NCBI GenBank assembly: GCA_951799405.1
Contig: OX637342.1
Coordinates: 19,143,298 to 19,207,297, forward strand
DNA length: 64,000 bases
Reading direction: 5' to 3'
From: Agapetus fuscipes
Lineage: Eukaryota; Arthropoda; Insecta; Trichoptera; Glossosomatidae
The notes beneath the pieces are model-generated. The model was given only the letters and a program-made list of their open reading frames with translations. It was not told the DNA's origin and did not search any database. The translations under genes and the position numbers were made by a program. Shown in pieces: positions 46,241 through 55,850 of this stretch. Every line of letters starts with the position of its first letter. Position 1 is the first letter of the stretch.

Positions 46241-46968
46241 ATATCATAACCAAAAGGCATGCACTATGCAGTTTTTACAATCGGCAGTGTACGTATTGCT
46301 CCGGCTTATTAAGCTCGTTGTTCCGTAACAGCCGGTAGTGAAATAGTAGAGTATAGAGGTGTAAGAAGAAACCTTCATTCCTCCTCCTACTCACTAACAC
46401 AACTATAATACTTCAAAACTTGGAGTTTAACCAAAAATGTACGAAAACTGTATCACTCTTGAGAAGCGCTGCTCAAGTTTCCGCGTATTTTTGTTGTAAA
46501 ACGCTTTGGTTGAGTGTTGACGTACAGTTTTATACTTGAGGTATATTTCTCTCTGACGTAAGTTAGAGTTACTGAACTCTAGTTTATTGGACTCTATAGA
46601 TATTGCAATCAGAAGGTAAACAGCCCGTATTCAAAAATACGTAATAAAGTTGAGGAATGTTAATGCAATAAATGCCTGCTGCCGTATATGCAAGCTGCAG
46701 GTACCTACAAGGGGCCTCTAAATTAATTTTGTACTCAAATACCAAGCTTATATGAAAGACAAGTGTGTAAATACGTACAAATTACCTTTAATCCTTGAAA
46801 AGTAAGTTATATTTGCGTTAAAATATGAAACGAGCAATGCTGTATTCACACAGGTGTATATGTAGTATTTTTTATACGAAAACACTCACTACTTTATTAA
46901 CCCACTGGCTACTGTCCTATGTTTACTGGCGGCGTCTGAACGGGCCGTTTTAAAATTTTGTAAGCACA
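46241..46968. other. Unassigned spacer
   Basis: No open frame, inverted repeat or known repeat of the window was found. Confidence 0.35.
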
Positions 46969-47212
46969 GTGCCCTTAGTACGAGTTGCAAAACTTGAGTA
47001 TTGTAAAGTTTACGGCAATTATTAAAGAGTGATTTCCCCCAAAATCTTCCGTTTTTGTTTGTTTGAACTTGATTTTCTTCATCACTGTAACTCTTTTGCT
47101 AAGACCATAAAGTGTAAGAAACAAAAACGGCAGATTTTGGGAGAAATCACTCTTTAATATTTTCCGTAAACTTTACTTTTCTCAAGTTTTGCAACTCGTA
47201 CTAAGGGTACAG
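46969..47212. mobile_element. Foldback MITE, CCCTTAGTACGAG family, copy 1
   Basis: Long arms from CCCTTAGTACGAGTTGC, through AACTTGAG and AAAGTTTACGG, to AAATCTTCCGTTTTTG, with the reverse complement on the right; the centre is CTTCATCACTGTAACTC. Other copies are at 57068-57313 and 62690-62938. Confidence 0.9.
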
Positions 47213-47424
47213 TTCCAAAGTTGACACAATTTATTGCGTAATGCGTACCCTACTTTGTGATAATTTTAGTAATCAAAAAATCAGTTCATCGTCAGTCATC
47301 GAGCAGAAAGGGCACGTCTTGAAGACGGGGGCTACCACGCCAACCAGAATTATGTTCTACAACAGTTTGTCTAATATCCGAAAAGTTTAATTATCTAAAA
47401 TAATTATAATCGTAAATAGTACGC

Positions 47425-47755
47425 CAAACAATGCAACTAAGCTGCATATCTAGAGCAACTCCTCGCTGTGTTGTCCTCATAGGGATCGGGTGCAGCGTGT
47501 GGAATCTATTTTCCCAGTTGAGATTGCCGACCTTACACCAACTTGAAGAAGGGGTTTACCAGCTCCCCAGAGAACTGGTTCTCATTTCTTTTGAAGGCTG
47601 AGCAAACTTTGCTGATATTTTTGTTCCGGGTTTGAGATAAACACCGAAATGAGAAATCATTTCTGACGCCTTTGATTGGGATCGAACACTAGCCGTCTCC
47701 CGTCTGGCATGGCACCCAAGCATTCTACCAAATGAGCCATCGACCGGACAGTATA
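47425..47755 (-). repeat. SINE-2, near full length, diverged
   Basis: From AACTAAGCTGCATATCTAGA, through CCTTACACCAACTTGAAG, to the tRNA-like head with AAATGAGCCATCGACCGGAC. Confidence 0.75.
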
Positions 47756-48164
47756 ATAAGTCGTAAGCAGAAGTATGATATTTTTGTCTAGGTACTTATC
47801 AGCGAATTTTTCCATAAAAAGTTATAAAGAAAATTACCAAATTTTCGGCAGAAACTATGTGAAAGTTTTTTTTTTATAAATTTTAATAAAAATTCAATTT
47901 TGTGTTAAAATATACTTATGGGTTAATTTTATGCTCAACTACTTTCGAGAGCTTCATTTTACATCTGAAGATGCGAGGTAGTTACTGCTTATCCCGACAC
48001 TGGTTGCGAATATAATAAACCAATTAAAGTGAATTATAACAAATACTCCAATTTTTATTTAAAGTTATATTGATAAAGCAACCTTGATATTCATATCATT
48101 TTACTGTTCTGACTTGACCGCGGTGTTTTCCTTTGAAAGTAAAACTATGCTCTAAGTACATTAT
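47756..48164. other. Unassigned spacer
   Basis: Contains ACATCTGAAGATGCGAGGTA, a distant relative of the CTTCAGG blocks near 2030 and 18835. No gene. Confidence 0.35.
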
Positions 48165-48344
48165 CGTCACTTCAGTGCTTGTTTGGCTTATCTACCATCT
48201 GATTCAAAGATGACATTTCAATTAAATTGTCTTAAGAATCACATTCTACGCAATCTGAGCTTAGAAAAATAACGTAAAACATGGTTTATGTATTTTTCAA
48301 ATAAATTTCCAGTTTTCATAAGACACATTGGTCCAGGGCTGAAG

Positions 48345-48556
48345 CCTCATCTAAATCTAAGCTGCAAATAATATATAAAATTTAAGATTCATATTAAACG
48401 CATTCCCACAAGCAGACACGTAAAAGTTTGCGCTAACACATGCCGCATGTGCACCTACAGTATTGCCGACCTTCCCTGAAACAGGGGCGACATGGGCAGA
48501 GTGAACCATCTTTTACAGAAAAGGTGGTCAGCCTCATACCAACCTATAAGTCAAGA
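48345..48556 (-). repeat. DR260 copy nested in a MITE
   Basis: (ATCTAA)n, GCTGCAAATAATATATAAAA to CCTATAAGTCAAGAATA. About 40 bp of the middle is missing (CACCTACAGTATTGCCGACC joins two blocks). Confidence 0.75.
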
Positions 48557-48562
48557 ATACAA

Positions 48563-48715
48563 CTCATCTCATCACCACGGTAATTCTTATCTACCGAATA
48601 TCGCTAATATTTGTATGAAGACTAATCAGCTGTTCACTTGCGGCCATCTTGGATTGACATGTCTTCATACAAATATTACTCATATTCGGTAGGTAAGAAT
48701 TACCGTGGAGATGAG
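48563..48715. mobile_element. Foldback MITE, 153 bp
   Basis: Arms CTCATCTCATCACCACGG...TTTGTATGAAGAC and GTCTTCATACAAATATT...CCGTGGAGATGAG are nearly perfect reverse complements around a loop with CTTGCGGCCATCTTGG. Confidence 0.85.
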
Positions 48716-48798
48716 ACTTCCAGCCCAGTACACGTACAAACATTGCTCGTGTGAAATTACCTCTGATGGACATGAGACAAACAAGCACTAAGGGGACG

Positions 48799-49240
48799 TT
48801 ATATATAAAAAATGTCATGTTCGTGTCCGTCCGCGCATGCGTGCCAGCCTAGTTGATAATTTCTCGTAAAGAGAGATTACCAGTGACTGAGATGGGAATA
48901 AACTGAAGCAGTATAGTACATACAGTACACTGTATTACATCTGCAGCACTTTCGATTTTACTTTATTATGGAATAAATGACTTTTATTAAAATTGCTGTA
49001 TAATAAATAACATTGATTTGCTTCAATGGTTTTTTGTTTAAATTGCAGGTACACATATACGCGCATGTGTTTATTCTACTTCATCTTGTTTTCACGTTAG
49101 AAAGGTTAATTTATGTATGTAGGTACCTACACTTTAAACATTGGTAATGAGATCATATTTCTAATGTAGATTTAAAATTTACTGCAAGAAAACGCTGCAA
49201 GAAGTTGCACTATATGTGCAGTTTATTAGCGTAGCGTTAT
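48799..49240. other. Unassigned spacer
   Basis: No gene recognised; 49190-49240 resembles a SINE-2 tail (GAAGTTGCACTATATGTGCAG). Confidence 0.35.
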
Positions 49241-49666
49241 TTTTTTTTTTTTTTTTTAAGAAATCCTGTGCGGGAGACTCCCTTGATTCTAAAGACTCTA
49301 GGGGTCTATGACACTTGTTGTAGTGCCGCAGAGGGGTACGAGCTTGGTCGTCGCTACAAAGCGCCAATACTCAAGCAAGACCCTAGTTGCTGTAAGGCTG
49401 GATGGACCTTTGGTGACCGGTCATTGGTAAAGGTTTTTTTTTTTTTATGAATTTTTCAACCCAGCGAAGAGCTCATTCGAGATATAAATGGTATATTTTT
49501 GTGCTCCGCCGGGATCCGAATCCACAACCTTCCATTTACGAGTCCGAAGTGTTGCCACTACGGACTACGAACCGGTCCAAGATGCCAACGACACGCGGTG
49601 TACCTGAGCGGTTACCCATCCAAGCACTGACCACGCCCAATGTTGCTTAACTTCGGTGATATATGG

Positions 49667-49934
49667 TGTGAGGGTTTTTCTTCTGTCCTGCTGATTGACA
49701 CAATAAATAATATAACATACACACTTTAATATGTTTACTTTTATTTCTTTCACAATGTATACACAATTAACCACAGCACAATAATATTCTTTATTCTTAA
49801 TTACACCGGCTTGTGGCTATCCCGCCAGGCAAGCTTTTTTTCTCTCTCTCTTTCTGCCTTCCTTTGTTTTCCTTTTCATTCAAATTCAAATCTCATGTTC
49901 CATTTTACCTAACAAACAAATCCATCTCGTTACA
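49667..49934 (-). repeat. 3' LTR
   Basis: 268 bp; in element sense downstream of the polypurine tract. Contains a (CT)n run near 49840 and an AATAAA-like motif. Confidence 0.95.
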
Positions 49935-49955
49935 ATACACCTCCTTCCTCTCATA
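49935..49955 (-). promoter_or_regulatory. Polypurine tract of the LTR element
   Basis: On the minus strand GAGAGGAAGGAGG lies directly before the 3' LTR, separated by TGTAT. This is the expected second-strand primer site. Confidence 0.75.
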
Positions 49956-50221
49956 AAAAAAAACATTCCCAATTTTTTTTTTTCTTTTACAATGAGTAAA
50001 TAATGTATCATAATGCTCAGCCGGCGCCACATATTTTGTTTTATTTTAAGGATAAATTTCAAAAATATGAAAATAAAAAAAAAACCTGTTTCTGATACAT
50101 TATTCAGTCATTAATACCTTTTTTACAATACCAATTATTTTCATACTAAAATTAATATATTTTTTTTTTTAACACAAATTTCATATTCAATATTATAAAC
50201 AAATATTTGTTTTTTTTTTTT

Positions 50222-50415
50222 TTAAATACTTAATTCAACAATTCAAAATAATCAAATAACAATACATAATAAACATTCACCAGTTTATTAATCAATTCAT
50301 TAAAATAACTTTTTTTTTTTATATACTTAATTCAACAATTCAAAAAAATCAAATAACAATACATAATAAACATTCACCATTTAATTAATCAATTCATTAA
50401 GATAACTTTTTTTTT
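50222..50415. repeat. Two direct repeats in the non-coding part of the LTR element
   Basis: ATACTTAATTCAACAATTCA through AACATTCACCA to TCATTAA(A/G)ATAAC occurs at about 50225-50312 and 50322-50410, each followed by poly(T). It fills the place where pol would be expected. Confidence 0.85.
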
Positions 50416-50678
50416 TTAAACATGTATCACATCTTTCCCAATATTTAAATTTATTTCAAATTTATTTTTCATTAATAAATTTATCAGTCCATCAATTTTT
50501 TTAAAAACTTTACCTTCATATGTAATACTTTGTTTAATTAATGTTTCATACCTTCATTCATGCAATATTTCATAATTCATTCTTTCACTGATCACTTTTA
50601 TATCAACTTTCACCGTATCATGCATCACCTCAAATTTTTCATACACATGAAAATATGTTTGTTTTTTTTTTTTTTTTT

Positions 50679-51179
50679 TTAATCTAATTTGATTATGTCC
50701 TTGATGTGATATTTATTTTTAACATTTGTGTCTATATCTTTTAATACATAGACTATCTTGCTATTTGAATATGTAATTTTACTTATTAAACTCGGTTCTA
50801 ATTCAAATTTTATCCAAAAATCTATTCCAAAAATTAAGTCTTGTTGTAAACCTTGTAAAACATAAAAATCTACATGTTTTATTTGATTGTCACATTTTAC
50901 CTCTAAATTTATTTTACCAAGTATTTTTATATTTTTACCATTTGCTAACGAGATATTATCATGGGTTTTTATAATTTTGTAATTTCTTTGTAAAAAATAA
51001 TCAAATGTTTTTTCATTGATTGCAGAAATAGATGCACCTGAATCTAGTAAACCTGTAAAATTTTTGTTCTCAATATTTACTGTTAAAAATGGTCTTTTAT
51101 CAAATTGTTTAGCAAAAATGAGTGGTGCAATTTGATAATTTTTATTAAAAATTTGAATGAAATTAAGCCAGCTCTTCAT
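50679..51179 (-). CDS. Retropepsin-like aspartic protease of the LTR element
   Basis: 166 codons. The active site GLLDSGASISAI is near residue 45, followed by SLANGKNIKILG (flap region) and DLIFGIDFW (the second conserved hydrophobic-glycine motif). Ends IIKLD before a poly(T) stretch. In Ty3/Gypsy elements protease is followed by RT, which is absent here. Confidence 0.85.
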   Translation of the reverse strand: MKSWLNFIQIFNKNYQIAPLIFAKQFDKRPFLTVNIENKNFTGLLDSGASISAINEKTFDYFLQRNYKIIKTHDNISLANGKNIKILGKINLEVKCDNQIKHVDFYVLQGLQQDLIFGIDFWIKFELEPSLISKITYSNSKIVYVLKDIDTNVKNKYHIKDIIKLD

Positions 51180-51302
51180 TTCTGATTTTTGTGTTTGTAC
51201 TGAAGGCCGACTATCTACAAGTTTTTTGAATTACTATTGTATGTCGTATTTGTTCTGTTTTGTATATTTATATTTCTGTTCATTTTTGTTTTGTCTGTAT
51301 AA

Positions 51303-51677
51303 TCACTTTTTTTTTTTAACAAAACAATCTTTTTGTACATGTCCTGTACGCTTACATGAGTAACAGATTACTGTGTGTTTTGTAAAATTTCCATTTTTTA
51401 TAAAACAATTTCTTTCCACATGTCCTCTTTTATTGCAAAAGTGGCATACTATATTATTTGTGAAACTTCTACATTTATTCTGTATGTAATCTAATTTTCT
51501 ATTTTTAGTCCAACAATCTATTTCATCATGTCCTAATTTATTACAAAAATTGCATTTTTGCATTACATTTTTCTCTTTTATGTCATTCATTACATTTAAA
51601 TTTTTACATTCATTAAATTTTATAAATGATTCAAACTTGCTACATATTGTAGATAATTCCTCTGTATTTTTAATTTC
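51303..51677 (-). pseudogene. gag 3' part with three CCHC zinc knuckles
   Basis: From the break, reads FRNEIKNTEELST and then three knuckles of form CX2CX4HX4C: CNFCNKLGHDEIDC, CHFCNKRGHVERNC and CYSCKRTGHVQKDC, ending in polylysine at 51303. This is the nucleocapsid end of gag; it is out of frame with the 5' part because of the insertion at 51678-51852. Confidence 0.88.
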
Positions 51678-51852
51678 ATTGCGAAAGAATGGAACCTGCA
51701 GAGTGAAAATAAGAGAAGAGTATGTATGAAAAAGGTGATGAATATTGAGGAAATGAAAGTGGTTTGTAAGGACAGAAAAAAGTGGAGGCGCATCTGCGGA
51801 GGTACCGGCCACCCCTAGTGGAACGGCGGCAGGATACAGTAACAGTAACAGA
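51678..51852 (+). repeat. LINE 3' fragment inserted in gag
   Basis: Matches the last 160 bp of the LINE at 5494-6437 (ATTGCGAAAGAATGGAA, then GTGGAGGCGCATCTGCGG, GGTACCGGCCACCCCTAG, GGCGGCAGGATACA) but ends in (ACAGTA)n instead of (ACAAG)n. It breaks gag by frameshift and stop. It is the youngest event of this nest. Confidence 0.9.
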
Positions 51853-52329
51853 TGTTGTCAGTAAAGTTGCATATTTTTCTGACAATCCATGAATTATTAT
51901 GTCCATAAGTTCCTTATCATGCATTCTTTTATTTAATAAATTATTTTTTGATTTTACCTTTAAAATATAAACAGATGCATTATCATGACCTTGTACCATA
52001 TTTAAAATTTCTAACTTAAGATTCCTTTGAAAGTCATATTTTTCAAATTGTTGTAAGAATTTGGTTTTAAAAATTTTCCAATCAAATTCACAATTAATTG
52101 CTCTGTACCAAGTTAACGGAAAATCTGTTAAAAATATAGGCATACACTCTACCAAATAATCTAATTTTAATTTGTAGACTTTGGCTAATTCTTCTAACCT
52201 TATTATAAATTCATTTGGTTCACTTTCACCATTAAAAGATATTTTTAATTTGAGAGGATCAAAATTTATGGACTCCATTGTGTTACTTTCTAAATCCTTT
52301 TTATTATTTATTTTTTTAGATTTCATCAT
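51853..52329 (-). pseudogene. gag 5' part
   Basis: Starts MMKSKKINNKKDLE and has the retrotransposon gag capsid region (FPLTWYRAI, WKIFKTKFLQQFEKYD, DIIIHGLSEKYATLL). It is cut at 51853 by the LINE fragment; the reading then runs into the insert until a stop. Confidence 0.85.
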
Positions 52330-52790
52330 TTGCTGTATATTTTCAATTTATGCAATTAGAGAATAAATCATTTCATCTCAAAAAAAATTTCATACAAATT
52401 AAATATAACACCATCTATATATATTTATCTAAACTGATTTGAAACAAACTGGTTCATATCCATTCTTCATTCTCCCGCGACGTTCGATTTTTAAATGTTC
52501 ATTTCTTCCGAACGTAGGTAGGTAATTTGAATTCTCTTGCCTTCAATATTTTCAAAACAGCCGTTCAATATTTTCAAAACCGCCTTTTAAAACTTGCAAT
52601 TTCTTGTTTTAAATTGTATAAGTTGATGCCTTCAATAGCTTTTAAACGTGTTGATGCTTTCACAACCATAAATCTGTCCAATTTTAATTATTTCATATTG
52701 TTTTGAATGTCATTTATTGGAATCGAATGTCATTTGTTTTTGTTTGAGAAAATTTTCTTATAGGAATTTCATTTACAGATTTTTCTTTTA

Positions 52791-52802
52791 CGTTGGGCGC
52801 CA
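52791..52802 (-). promoter_or_regulatory. Primer binding site, tRNA-Lys type
   Basis: Minus-strand TGGCGCCCAACG, three bases inside the 5' LTR. This begins like the primer site complementary to the 3' end of a tRNA-Lys (TGGCGCCCAACGTGGGGC); only the first 13 bases match. Confidence 0.8.
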
Positions 52803-52805
52803 AAA

Positions 52806-53073
52806 TGTGAGGGTTTTTCTTCTGTCCTGCTGATTGACACAATAAATAATATAACATACACACTTTAATATGTTTACTTTTATTTCTTTCACAATGTATA
52901 CACAATTAACCACAGCACAATAATATTCTTTATTCTTAATTACACCGGCTTGTGGCTATCCCGCCAGGCAAGCTTTTTTTCTCTCTCTCTTTCTGCCTTC
53001 CTTTGTTTTCCTTTTCATTCAAATTCAAATCTCATGTTCCATTTTACCTAACAAACAAATCCATCTCGTTACA
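52806..53073 (-). repeat. 5' LTR
   Basis: 268 bp, same sequence as 49667-49934. Its outer end adjoins ATGG and the 5S-like head of the SINE. Confidence 0.95.
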
Positions 53074-53112
53074 ATGGGAACCGGTGCTTTCAACATGGCT
53101 AACGTCGTTGAC

Positions 53113-53699
53113 AAAGTTATGTGTTAAATACCAGTTTTTTAAATGTTAAAAGATTTTTAGGGACCGTTTTAAAAAAAAAACGATGGCATGCACGTTGTTT
53201 AAAATTGAACAATTTGGCGCTAGTGTCTTTTCTCATGTAGGTAAGCTGGGAGCACTAATAAACAATATGTGGGTCAATAAAAACACGAAATGTCAATCTG
53301 CAGATAATTCACATGTCATACAGCACTCGTGTCTGCAATAATTCCACCTGCTCTTCGCATGTGGAATAAAGAATGGCCAATAAATTAAACTCTCGATATT
53401 TTTTGGAACAATCGAAGTTGCGAAATCATAATTATAGGTATGTACACAAGACAGTGATGACAAGAATATCAGAGAGAGACAATGGAGAGAGAATACAATT
53501 TGCTTCAGCCGCAAACTTAATATATTGCAAGTTACAAATTTCATTTTGCCTACGTCACTGACACGAGAAAATGAACCAGGGATAATTGAGTCGGATAGAA
53601 ACATAAGTCTAGGATTTTTTGCTAAAAATAAAATATATAGAAACACAGAAAATATCTCTGAAACGTAGAAAATACCATTTTCGGAAATACAGAATTCGA
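53113..53699. other. Unassigned spacer
   Basis: No gene recognised. A weak open frame on the minus strand (53293-53814) is cysteine- and serine-rich without family motif. Confidence 0.35.
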
Positions 53700-54110
53700 C
53701 AGAATAGAACGAGTCAATTCTCAACAAAGACTCAGTTGGTGTAAGGTTGGATGGACCTACGGTGACGGCTTTGGTAAAGGCAGATTTTTTTTTCAAACCA
53801 GCAACGCAACGCAACTACGCAACTAAAAGCGCAACTAAGCTACACATATAGTGTAACTTTTTGCCGCGTTATCCCCGAAGGGGTCGCATGTGGCGAGTTG
53901 AACCTATTTATTTTTACAGGTAAGGGGGCCGGCCTTACGCCAACCACTTCAGTTAAAGTGGGGGTTTCCCAGCTCCCGAGGGGCTGGTACTCATTTCTTG
54001 TGAAGGCTGAGTAAGCCTTGCCGGTATTTTATTTTGGGGTTTGAAATAAACACCTAAACGAGAAATCATTTCTGACAACCTCGGTGGGATTCGAACCCGA
54101 TTCGAGTCCA
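53700..54110 (-). repeat. SINE body fragment followed by SINE-2
   Basis: 53700-53800 is a minus-strand piece of the composite SINE body (GGTGTAAGGTTGGATGGACC). 53808-54110 is SINE-2 from GCGCAACTAAGCTACACATA to GGTGGGATTCGAACCCGA. The latter is chimeric: after the B box it continues as the composite SINE tRNA unit (CGAGTCCAAAACGTTACCAG, GACTACGGAACGGTC). Confidence 0.7.
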
Positions 54111-54576
54111 AAACGTTACCAGTAGACTACGGAACGGTCTTTGATTTGTATTTAATGTTTTTATAAAGCTGTGCTATCAAATGTTCTGGATTTTGTGCCC
54201 TCCAATCCGAGTGCGAAGTGTATCAATAAGATATCAATAAAGACGCATAAGTATGTCAATAAAGTCCACATTGAGCTGTGTCCTTAAAATATGTAAATTA
54301 TCCTTTGACAAAAAGTGGTTTTGAAAACGCAAGTGATTCAGGTCGTTACAAGAGCCTTGAAGGTATCGAGTGCCATATATTTTTCATCGTTTGCTCTAGT
54401 AACCTTTGCAGTGACGCTGTGCTTGTATTCCACATGAAGGCACTGACATATTTACATTCGATATGCTGCATGTAAGATGAAACTGAGGTTTGCACTCAAC
54501 TAGAGCATGTTCCAAATACTGCTACCCCGGTTTACAACATAAATTTCACGCTTTTATGTTGAATAAAAATGGATGC

Positions 54577-54668
54577 GTTTTTTTGTTGTCCTTTACGCCC
54601 ACTGGAGATGCTTTTGAATCTTTGCATGGAGGATTTAACAGTGCCTCCAGTGAGCGTAAATGGCAACA
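54577..54668. repeat. Short foldback
   Basis: GTTGTCCTTTACGCCCACTGG pairs with CCAGTGAGCGTAAATGGCAAC across about 40 bp. It directly abuts the next MITE. Confidence 0.65.
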
Positions 54669-54671
54669 AAA

Positions 54672-54913
54672 CGTCCACCCAGTGCTTGCTTGGCTTATCT
54701 ACCATTTAATTAAAAAATGGCCTTTCAATTAAATCGACTAAAGAATCACATTCCACACAATCAGAGCGAAGAAAAAAACGTAAAACACGATAATGTGAGA
54801 GTTTAAAAAAATCCAGTTTTCATGAGACACATTAGTCCAGTACGTATACCTACAAACATTGCACATGTGAAATTACTCCGATGGACACAAGTTAAACAAG
54901 CACTAAAGGGTCG
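54672..54913. mobile_element. MITE with CGTCC...GTGCTTG ends, uninterrupted copy
   Basis: Ends CGTCCACCCAGTGCTTGCTTG and CAAGCACTAAAGGGTCG. The 242-bp interior shares AATCACATTC(C/T)AC and CCAGTTTTCATGAGACACATT with the interrupted copies at 44297 and 48165, showing their original content. Confidence 0.75.
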
Positions 54914-55589
54914 AGAAACTTCCTCTTCATCTTTTTTATTCTCTAAGACAACGTACTAGTTTTTTTTTATACTAGAGGTAGTAATCAAAAGTAAACAATG
55001 AGTATAAAACGTTTTTAATGTTTAGTGAGTACTAAATAACATAATATATGTATATTATGTCAATTTCTTTGAAAAAAACAAAACGTGCAAAAACTTGTGT
55101 AAACTGTTTAAAATCGAGTATTTTTCTAGTACTAAAGTGTCTCTTGCACCGTATAAACTAACAATTAAACCAAGCCCAAAAGATACGTAACTTTGATATT
55201 ATGGTACTAATTCCACAGTAAGCGTAGTGACAAGGTTGCTTCGATAATATAAAAGCTGTTACTCGAGTTTGAGAAAGTGTTTCTGTAGCTGTGACTGTTG
55301 CGCTAGCTGGTGTTGCACTGGATGCACTGTGATCGATGCATGATGCGCATTAAACATCAACTTACATGATCACTGATGACGCCAAGCATAACACATGACT
55401 TGGCATTATTCAGATTCAAATCAGTCTCAGCATTATTCATGGCGCAGACTTAATCTTGATCGGTAATTTCGCTGACTTCGTTGTTGCAACTGACAAAGAT
55501 GTTTTCTTTACCGGATTAGTTTTGAAAAGCTCTTTCATTCGATTTTCATTTCATTTGGATCGTCTTCTTCTTCTAATGGTAGACCTCAG
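54914..55589. other. Unassigned spacer
   Basis: No gene or window repeat recognised. Confidence 0.35.
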
Positions 55590-55850
55590 ATCAGCTTATT
55601 CAGGACTCCCCTCCTGTGATGCAGAAGACCAGCTGTTCTTCCATATTTTGGGTGGTCGGCTTGTTGGAATTTTACGTGCAACGATTCGAATTATCCTACT
55701 TTTTCGTACCAACGTGCTCCCTCCAGAACCGTCTGATCTTTTTACTCCATCTGATGATGTCCTCACATGCCCACACATGCTTCTGATTTCTGAGTTTCCC
55801 AATCGATCTATCAGTGTTTTTTCACCATCTCAGATTTTCTGAGTCAGCTC
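55590..55850 (-). pseudogene. Decayed LINE 3' coding remnant
   Basis: Minus-strand readings contain RRFWREHVGTKK, then RIVARKIPTSRPPKIWKNSW followed by SSASQE, broken into two frames. The order (W..HV, RIV, a GRPPKRW-like motif, DSW..TSQE) is that seen at the C-terminus of some insect LINE RTs. Moderately supported. Confidence 0.5.

Larger units (their letters stand above)
48165..48798. mobile_element. MITE with CGTC...GTGCTTGTTTG ends, carrying two nested repeats
   Basis: Left end CGTCACTTCAGTGCTTGTTTG and right end CAAACAAGCACTAAGGGGACG, flanked by TTAT on both sides. Between them lie a minus-strand DR260 (48345-48556) and a foldback (48563-48715), both absent from the sibling at 54672-54913. 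Confidence 0.75.
49667..53073 (-). mobile_element. Young Ty3/Gypsy-like LTR retrotransposon without pol
   Basis: 3407 bp on the minus strand. LTRs are at 49667-49934 and 52806-53073, 268 bp each, identical by eye; in element sense each starts TGTAACGAG and ends CCCTCACA. The target duplication is ATGG (49663-49666 and 53074-53077). The interior of 2871 bp contains gag and protease only; from 50678 to 49935 there is no reverse transcriptase, RNase H or integrase. It is therefore non-autonomous, yet the identical LTRs show recent movement, presumably by enzymes of a relative. A LINE fragment interrupts gag. Confidence 0.93.
49241..53112 (-). mobile_element. Composite 5S rRNA-tRNA SINE, copy 2, split by an LTR retrotransposon
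   Basis: Minus-strand SINE. The 5S-like start is at 53112-53078 (CATGTTGAAAGCACCGGTTC) and the rest is at 49666-49241: the 5S remainder (TTAAGCAACATTGGGCG, GGATGGGTAACCG), the tRNA unit (GGATTCGGATCCCGGCGG), the body (CCAGCCTTACAGCAACTAGG, GACCAAGCTCGTACCC) and poly(A) of about 18. Without the insertion it is about 460 bp, and it is the only copy with both 5S head and poly(A). Confidence 0.85.

Noticed and set aside
53293..53814. 173-codon minus-strand frame
   Set aside because: Contains parts of a SINE body at its start and no protein family signal; likely chance.
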